A DNA stretch of 64,000 nucleotides from Desarmillaria ectypa (taxonomy: Eukaryota; Basidiomycota; Agaricomycetes; Agaricales; Physalacriaceae), in the NCBI GenBank assembly GCA_030407005.1, contig JAUDYN010000011.1, positions 114,501 through 178,500 on the forward strand, given 5' to 3'. Positions 57,410-64,000 of the stretch are shown piece after piece (the first letter of the stretch is position 1; each line of letters opens with the position of its first letter). The notes below the pieces were generated by a model, which was not told where the DNA came from, ran no database searches, and was given only the letters and a program-made list of their open reading frames with translations. A program made the translations under genes and the position numbers.

Positions 57410-58904
57410 ATAGATGAGGAAATGTCAATGATTAGAGAAATGGGGACTTACAAGTTTGAGGACCTACCAGAGAGATGTGAGACCATAGGCTGCAGATGGA
57501 CCTATGTGAAGAAATATGATGAGTATGGAAAAAGTTTTATACTACAAAGCCTACCTCATAGCACAAGGCTACTCACAGATTCCAGGAGTCAATTTTATGG
57601 AAATGTTTGTAGCAGTCATTCATCTTGAATCTGTTTATGCTGCACTAGGTATAGCCACCATCAACAACCTCAAAATTGGTCAGATAGACATTAGAGGAGC
57701 TTACCTTAATATAGAACTTAAGGAAGAAATATATATGTGCCAGCCTCCAGACTATGACAATGAATTGGGATGTGTCTACAAATTATACAAGACTCTTTAT
57801 GGGTTAAAACAGTCAGGATATGAGTGGAACTGTAAATTCAATAGGAAACTCACCTCCATTGGATTCTCAAGGCTTAAAGTTGACCATTGCATCTATAAAT
57901 ATGTCCAAAACAGCAGGACAGTATTCCTGACCATATGAGTTGACAACTTGCTGATCTTTGCAGAAATACCTGAGGATCTAGACAGAGTAAAAAAGGAGTT
58001 AGCAGAGCTGTTCAATATCAAGAATATGGGAGAGCTGAAAAAAATCATAGGAATCAAAATAGAGAGGAACTGTGACCACAGCACCATCTCATTATCCCAG
58101 CAACAATACATCAAGGGGATACTCACCTGTTTTGGCCTCCACAATGCATCACCTGTTACCACTCCACTTGATCCTAATGTTACTCTATGAAAGCAACCAG
58201 CTGATGAATGTGTTGAGCCTACCATTCAAGACAGATACCAGTCTGCTATCAGCTCATTGATGTACACTGTGATTTGCACACAGCCTGACATTGCATATGC
58301 TGTATAGTTGTTAAGCCAGTTCTCAAACAACTGAGGTCCCAAACACTGGTCAGCTATAAAGCAAGTGTTTAGGTATCTATCTGGAACAAAGGACTTAAAA
58401 CTCACCTTCTGAGCCAATGAAGAACATGAGATTCTCAGTGCTGGATACACTGATGCAGATTATGCATCCAACCCAAATGACCAAAAGTTGGTCTCAGGCT
58501 ATATCTACCTGTTGGGAGGTGGAGTGTTTATATGGTCATCCAAGAAGCAGTCAACCATTGCCTTGTCATCCACAGAAGCAGAATACAAGCTTTAGCACAT
58601 GCAATGCATCAAGCAATCTAGAATTGCAATCTCTTAGCAGAATTGGGATACATCCAAGAAGAACCTACTCTGTTATTTGAAGACAACCAATCCACCATTG
58701 CCATTGCTAGGGATCCACAATATCATGTGTGGTCAATGCACTTTGATGTGCAGAATTATTTTGTCTGTGAAAAAGTAGAATCTGGAGTCATTAAACTAGT
58801 ATATTGCCCCACTGATGAAATGGTTGCTGACATTTTTACAAAAGCATTACTGAGGCCCAAGCATGAGAAGTTTGCTCACAAATTAGGCCTATTGCCATCT
58901 TGAG
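57410..58904 (+). pseudogene. Ty1/copia RT and RNase H fragment
   Basis: Order and motifs are copia-type: WTYVKKYDEYG, then QIDIRGAYLNIELKEEIYM (about 57,685), LYGLKQSGYEWN (57,800), VDNLLIF where YVDDLLIF is expected (about 57,940, with a TGA just before), SLMYTVICTQPDIAYAV (58,260), and RNase H GYTDADYASNPNDQKLVSGY (about 58,440) to DIFTKAL (58,830). The 5' half is cut off by E4's LTR. Several stops and frameshifts. Confidence 0.8.
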
Positions 58905-58910
58905 AGGGAG

Positions 58911-59215
58911 TGTTGAAGATGTGCTTAGCCACATATGGCAATCTGGCAATTGGAGCAACATTGAAGCATGCAAACCTTCACATACCTTCTTCTTGACTCG
59001 ATCATCTGTCTGCTCACTCAGCAATGAGTCAGACATGGACACTAGTAGATAATAGTATATTCTAGAAGTACCCACCTTGTAGTATATATACTGGGCAGAC
59101 CAGTCCACCAATAATAGAGATCAATATTCTCACCCACCTCTTTTACACAGTCAAGTCTTGTAGTTTACCACTACACTCATAACCTCTATCACACACTCTT
59201 TTACAATATACAACA
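58911..59215 (+). repeat. Ty1/copia 3' LTR (305 bp)
   Basis: Follows the polypurine tract GAGAGGGAG. Starts TGTTG and ends CAACA, perfect 5-bp inverted ends. It contains a TATATATAC-type box near 59,083. No second copy in the window. Confidence 0.7.
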
Positions 59216-59719
59216 AACAAGTAGGTCTCTCTGCAATCACTGCCAACCATGGAGCATTAGCCTATCAACTCAAGTTGCCACCAACCTCAAAAATCCACAA
59301 CCAGTTCAATGAGTCCTTGTTAATACTCTATATACCACCAGAATTTTCTAACCAAAAAGAGACAAATATACCTTTACTGGAATTGGTGGATGTACAAGAG
59401 GAGCAGGAGATAGAGGAAATACTCGATGACTGACTCCGAAAGCATAGAAAAGGAAGGAGAAAAGAATACCTGGTATCTTGAAAAGGATTCAGGGATAAAG
59501 AAAACAAGTGGTTGCTGAAACATCTATTGGGGAATGCTAAAGAATACTGGTGGAGTACGAAGCTAGGAAAGCAGAGGAAAGGGAGGACAAAAATTATCTG
59601 AAAATGGTGGAAAGATATGAGGAGGAACAAATATATGTGGAGGATGATGAAATCTATGAAGAAAAATATGAATCCAACAGCAACTCAGTCAGAATAACTG
59701 AGCTTTAATGGGGGGGTAA
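59216..59719 (+). pseudogene. Second chromovirus tail: integrase end and chromodomain
   Basis: AYQLKLPPTSKIHNQFNESL (about 59,260) is the integrase C-terminal region, followed by an acidic linker and a chromodomain remnant (EYLVS-stop-KGF, where Trp TGG is now TGA, near 59,480). It ends in the polypurine run TGGGGGGG (59,709-59,716). Sequence differs clearly from the E1/Y family. Confidence 0.65.
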
Positions 59720-59940
59720 TGTTATGATTTCACAATATTCATGCAGACTAAGAGTTGCATGGACAACATCATGCATTTATACCACAAGGAAACCAGCAGG
59801 AATTGGCATGGACATCTTATTTATAGAAAACCAGAACTGTATATAAAGTAGCCCGACTGGTAGCCTTAAGCTCCAGTCTCGAACTAAGGTTTAATCACCC
59901 AACTAGTCTACAAACTCCTTCTCTCAAAACAACTTGAATG
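59720..59940 (+). repeat. Partial LTR of the second chromovirus
   Basis: Begins TGTTATGATTTC right after the polypurine tract and contains TATATAAAG near 59,840. The right end is unclear; host DNA seems to begin near 59,940. Confidence 0.5.
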
Positions 59941-60257
59941 CCTCTATACAAACCATTCAGGAGCTTTCATCTCGATTGGCCAAACGCGAGTCACGAAAAT
60001 TTGTTTACCCTTGTTTGGTAAGTTGGTCGCTAACAGGGTCCTGGCTGCGTACATGCTACCGCTTGCTGCGACCTCCTGAAAGATGACAGCCTGATAATAT
60101 GCACGTTGAAAAGCGAGTGGGTGGGGATCAAACAGTATGGAGGGCAGCATTATCTGCTAGCCGTCGTCGAAGAGGGATTGTATGACTGCGATATAAAAAG
60201 GGAAGGTATAATACAAGCCAATGCCGTTCCATAATGCCCGAATAATAACTACGATGC
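59941..60257. other. Junction of transposon island and host DNA
   Basis: CpG frequency rises here. No gene recognised; it is the 3' flank of the kinase gene. Confidence 0.4.
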
Positions 60258-63094
60258 CTACGACACAGTCACATCCCCCGTGTTGACATCCGTCGATGAT
60301 GAAGACACTTGCAGAGAAACTTGAAAGTCTACCCACTTCAACTGTGGGTCATCCAATGGAATTGATTGCCCGTGTTTAGCAATGATTTCCGCGAAGTCCC
60401 TCACAAACTTGGTGGAATCCTCAACTTTTTCCTGACGGCCAATGCGTCGCGTGAGCCAGACCTCAACCCAGTCCACAATGCAAGGCCATATTCCTTCAAA
60501 GCTCGATTTAGCGGTTTTCTCCATAATATCAATGCCAAACCCATATTTATACACAAGGACTTCTGATGTTGACCCAAAAATTGCCTGGTGGGGAAATGAG
60601 TCACTCATTCCACACCAGAGGAGGCACCAGGCAAAGGATTCAAGGTCATGCCGATACCTCCTCTTAACCGAACCGTCGGCCATCTTTAGCAATTCCAGCG
60701 CCATGAACGGCTTCGTCCCCGTCCGTTCCCAGCCTTTTTTTTGTGGTGATACGTCTCCAGGATTCATGAGTGCAGCCAGGTCGAAGTCGTTCAAGATTGC
60801 CTTCCCAGTAACGATACTGTACATCAAATTGTCGATACTGATGTCGCCATGTGCTACACCTATGCACCAGAGCAGATAGTGGCCTGTAATAAGTGTGTCG
60901 TCAGGAGAGAGTAACGTGAAAGTAATAAAACGTACAACGGATGAGCTCCCAGAATGCCTTCCAGAAATCTTGTCCGTCACGGTCCTTGAGAGGGTGTAGT
61001 TTGTGAGAAACCATCCAGAGCAGGGTGCATGAGCGCTCAGCATGGAGACCGAGGAGTTGACGAATGATGGCGGTCGATGTGTACTTCACCTCTTGCCAGC
61101 CAACGACCGTCGGAATGTGCTCAAGGACGTACGCCTTAAATTCCCCAAGATATTGATTCGCCCTAGAAACAGCCTCTGCGATGATCTCAGGCTCCCTATC
61201 TCGAGAATTCTCCGGCCATGCTGCCTTGAAGAATAAAGGATGTGATTTCCTAGTCGAACCTTGGGTATTGGAGGGATTGCTCAGGGGGCTTTGTTGCGGT
61301 ACTGCAACACTCGACGATGTGTTTTGCGGAGTATTTGAGGCATTGAGACAATTGGAGCGCTGCCTCTTAGGGAGAGTTGACATGGAGCCGGGACTGGGAG
61401 ACGTCGAGGCGGTAATGAGAGCATTGGATATTGCATCGTGGGGTCCTTGAGGAGCGATGGACTGCTCAGAACCGTCAAGAGCATGGGAGGTAGCCGCGGA
61501 TGGAACAGAGGTCACTGAAACAAGTGGAGGTGGACTGATCTTTGCATCGTCGGACGACCGTGCATCTGCCCCGAATGTTCGACGTCCCGCAAGTTGGAAA
61601 AGTGCTCTCTTTGCTTTGTCGGACTCGAGGTAGAAGGAGACTGGTCCATTCTCTGTCGTTTGAGATATCTGGATGTCAGATAATCCCCACATCGCAGCGT
61701 CAAACCGCTGGAGAATAATGACCATCACGACAAACAGTGGAAGTCGTCCAATGATGTCGATAGGCTGTGTCACGATGCAGCCCTCAGCATCATACCAGCG
61801 AAGACTGAGCATGTTATCTATAAATGTCACGTCAGCCTTGATGAAAGCGCAAGGGTAAGAATCCAACCTTCAAGTAGAAGAACGATGCTATGGGTTACAT
61901 TCCATGCTGCCCGAAGACGCTCGATGGCGTAATACGCGCACTGAATATCTGCGGTAATGTAGGGTAGATCGGGATGCAATATCTTGCGCTTCTTCTGTGA
62001 GGACGTCGTTTTATGTACATACTGTGACCCCTCCACCTCCGCATGACTACGCTTCTTCTCACTGCGGGAGGAAGTAGCTTCAGTGGAAGGACCCAGAGCT
62101 TGACTGGCCAATCGACATTCGATTTCGCTCTCGGGGTTACTAGACTGTAGAACATCAGATGCAGGAGTGGAAGAAGCTGGAAGTAGAGAGTCAGAACAGA
62201 TATCTGAATTGAAAATTGAATGATAAACGTACTGCCGCCCAACACCTGTTTCTCGGACGTAGGCTGATCAAGAGGCGTACTCCCGATGACTCTGCATGCA
62301 TCCAATTCGATGGAACAATGAACGTCCAGCCAACTTGTCTTTTCGTCAGTGCCTTTCCGTGCCCACTTCCATTCCTTAGACTCGGTCTCAACCGACTGTA
62401 CCCAGGATCGATAATCGAAATCATTACACGTATCATCGAGCTTGAGGAGGTGAGATAGTTGGACGATGATGTTATCGGGCTTGCGCTTTGTGGTCGGTAA
62501 ATCTAGCCTGATTTGCTTGGATTCGATGACCAGGGGATCATTTGGGATAACGATGATTCGGTCGTGGTCGCTTAAGCATGGTACCTTGCCAAAAAGGCGC
62601 CCATCATACTCAAGCATAATAATATTCATGGCGTTGGAGATCGGGAGGTAGCGCTGCATCTCGGACTTTCCCTGGCAGCTGGGAGGCATCAGTATACACA
62701 TTCAAAAGAGGAACTGTGACGCACAAGTCTTTGAGGTGGGATTTCATTCTTTGCGACATCTCTGACCGGGTCTTGGTATCTGGGGCAGTCTCTGATGATG
62801 AGAGCTCTGGCAAGGACGTCAGAATACTAGAATTGCAGAATTTGATGGCATCTTCGAGCATCTCATCAAATAGCTGATCAGCGTCAATTTTTGCTATGTC
62901 CAAGGCCACCGCATCCTTCCTGTCAGCAGAGACACCGAGCAACATCTTCGCGAGCAAGGCCTTGAGCAGGGACACAAATTCGACTATTTGCGTGCCTTCT
63001 AGATCAATTTCAACAAGCCTGACGTTGTCTGCTAGATTTAAGCCTTTTGGTATTGTTGAAAGCAAAACGAAAGCGTGCGTCGCGTACCTCTCAT
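60258..63094 (-). CDS. FunK1-type fungal protein kinase
   Basis: FunK1 kinases are a family expanded in multicellular fungi; substrates are unknown. Introns at 62,654-62,699, 62,177-62,232, 61,818-61,867 and 60,884-60,938 (46-56 nt, GT..AG) each restore the frame. Order: an N-terminal region (VEIDLEGTQIVEF); KRKPDNIIVQL with WLDVHCSIELD; a Ser/Lys-rich linker; YYAIERLRAAWNVTHS; IVTQPIDIIGRLPLF; then the C-lobe with catalytic loop HGDISIDNLMY, metal-binding NDFDLAA (DFG position), GTKPFMALELL and YRHDLESFAWCL. Catalytic Asp and metal Asp are present, so it may be active. The stop is at 60,258-60,260. The start is uncertain: ATG 63,092-63,094 works if an intron (GTACGC..CTAG, about 60 nt) follows after 7 nt. 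Confidence 0.82.
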
Positions 63095-64000
63095 CCTGGT
63101 TCAATACAGCATCCGAAGCAGTGCAACAGCTCTATGGTGTGGACTCGACTTTTGGTCTCTCGCTGGTATCCTTCGGGGGCGTGTTGGGCACCACGGTGGC
63201 CATTCAGATGAAGGAAAGGGGATATTGCGAGAAGAGAGAGTCAAGATACAAGCAAGTAAGGTAGTGGCAAAAGATCTAGAGACAACGAGACCCTGACAGA
63301 ATGACATAGGTAAATAGATACATACAGATAGCTTACCACCTCTTTTATGAAATCTTTCGACATTCTGCTATACGGTCAACATAAAAAATATTTTTCCTGA
63401 GTCTGAGTATAACGGAGTGGTGCAGGTCAGTGTTTACGCCCCTATTCTGAGATAGTAGTTTGCATAAGACCTAGTACAGTTCTGCACAACTGTCGCAATG
63501 TCGATGTGTACTTGACAATTTTGTTCTAGCATCACGGGAAACAGCCATCAGACTAGTAATCCTTTCAGTTCGTTACAACATTCGTCAAGTGCCCACTTGA
63601 GGCACATACAGTCAATATAGGGAAAAGGTCTGTTAAACACCCAGAATATTGTAGACCGGCTCGCGCTCAGGTGACTACTTTGTGTTCTTTTCAACGGCTA
63701 TCTAGAATACACCAAAAATAGACTTACATCTGCACCGTAATCCACTTGGCCTCGAGAACTGTAACTTGCTACGCAAAACGTTGGGACCGCTTGTATGCAT
63801 CTGCTCTCCCCGGTTGATTATCAGATAGAACTGTCTGGAGCTGTGAGCCCTCCAGTAATTTCGTGCCGCTGCTGCGCCCGGTTGGCCAAGTAATAATTGT
63901 GATCCAAAATAAAATCGCCGTCACCAGTACTTGAGGATGATGGGGGCACTTTTTTAGACTGCAGAAATGGCTTTTCCCTCTCCGCAAGCACTCGTATTCT
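63095..64000. other. Host DNA, nothing recognised
   Basis: Upstream region of the kinase gene. No recognisable protein; the open stretches 62,896-63,264 (+) and 63,769-63,987 (-) look like chance. Confidence 0.4.

Larger units (their letters stand above)
17201..59940. mobile_element. Nested retrotransposon island (~42.7 kb)
   Basis: From about 17,201 to 59,940 all recognisable sequence is retrotransposon. CpG is very rare outside element Y; none is seen from 17,201 to 19,469. The island holds at least five related Ty3/gypsy chromovirus copies, a Ty1/copia 3' half, a second chromovirus tail and five copies of a ~1.3-kb TG...CA repeat. Both edges are approximate, set by loss of repeat similarity and by the return of CpG-rich DNA. 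Confidence 0.85.

Overview
The window looks like a mushroom-forming basidiomycete (Agaricomycetes). Support: dense 45-60 nt introns with GT..AG ends, a class I hydrophobin, an F-box gene of the type expanded in mushrooms, a FunK1-type fungal kinase, and CpG-rich host DNA next to CpG-poor transposons. All calls come from reading the sequence; no database search was run.

Left host segment (1-17,200). In order: an unrecognised minus-strand coding fragment (2,337-2,662); an F-box gene broken by one in-frame TGA (3,443-4,942); a three-exon class I hydrophobin (5,586-6,035); an allantoate-permease-like MFS transporter with about 19 introns (7,430-9,939); a truncated, nonsense-bearing tandem copy of it (10,657-12,742); a possible 72-residue single-pass membrane protein (15,075-15,293); and an intact farnesyl diphosphate synthase (15,813-17,058).

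Transposon island (about 17,201-59,940). It is built mostly from Ty3/gypsy chromoviruses (gag with a zinc knuckle, then protease, RT, RNase H, integrase and chromodomain) nested in one another. The youngest (Y, 24,403-35,045) has near-identical 422/423-bp LTRs and an AAACC target duplication, and sits inside an older relative (E1, LTRs 21,048-21,443 and 39,514-39,909). Further copies are E0 (to 21,047), E3 (39,910-45,779), a reversed pol block (47,054-49,295), a reversed LTR/leader/gag block (50,651-51,906) and E4 (51,907-57,409). A Ty1/copia 3' half with its LTR (57,410-59,215) and another chromovirus tail (59,216-59,940) follow. Five copies of a separate ~1.3-kb TG...CA repeat, all inserted in chromovirus DNA, appear to have acted as recombination breakpoints and inverted pieces of gag and pol.

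Most unusual signals. (1) A 12-bp hairpin begins on the last base of the gag stop codon in four copies. Its stem sequence differs between copies but stays paired, its loop matches a tRNA T-arm, and pol continues in the -1 frame. (2) Two LTR families carry different primer-binding sites, each complementary to the predicted 5' end of its own transcript, as in Tf1-type self-priming. (3) Nearly all stop codons in the youngest element are TGA where arginine CGA is expected.

Right host segment (59,941-64,000). A five-exon FunK1-type kinase gene lies on the minus strand (60,258-63,094), followed by DNA with no recognisable gene.
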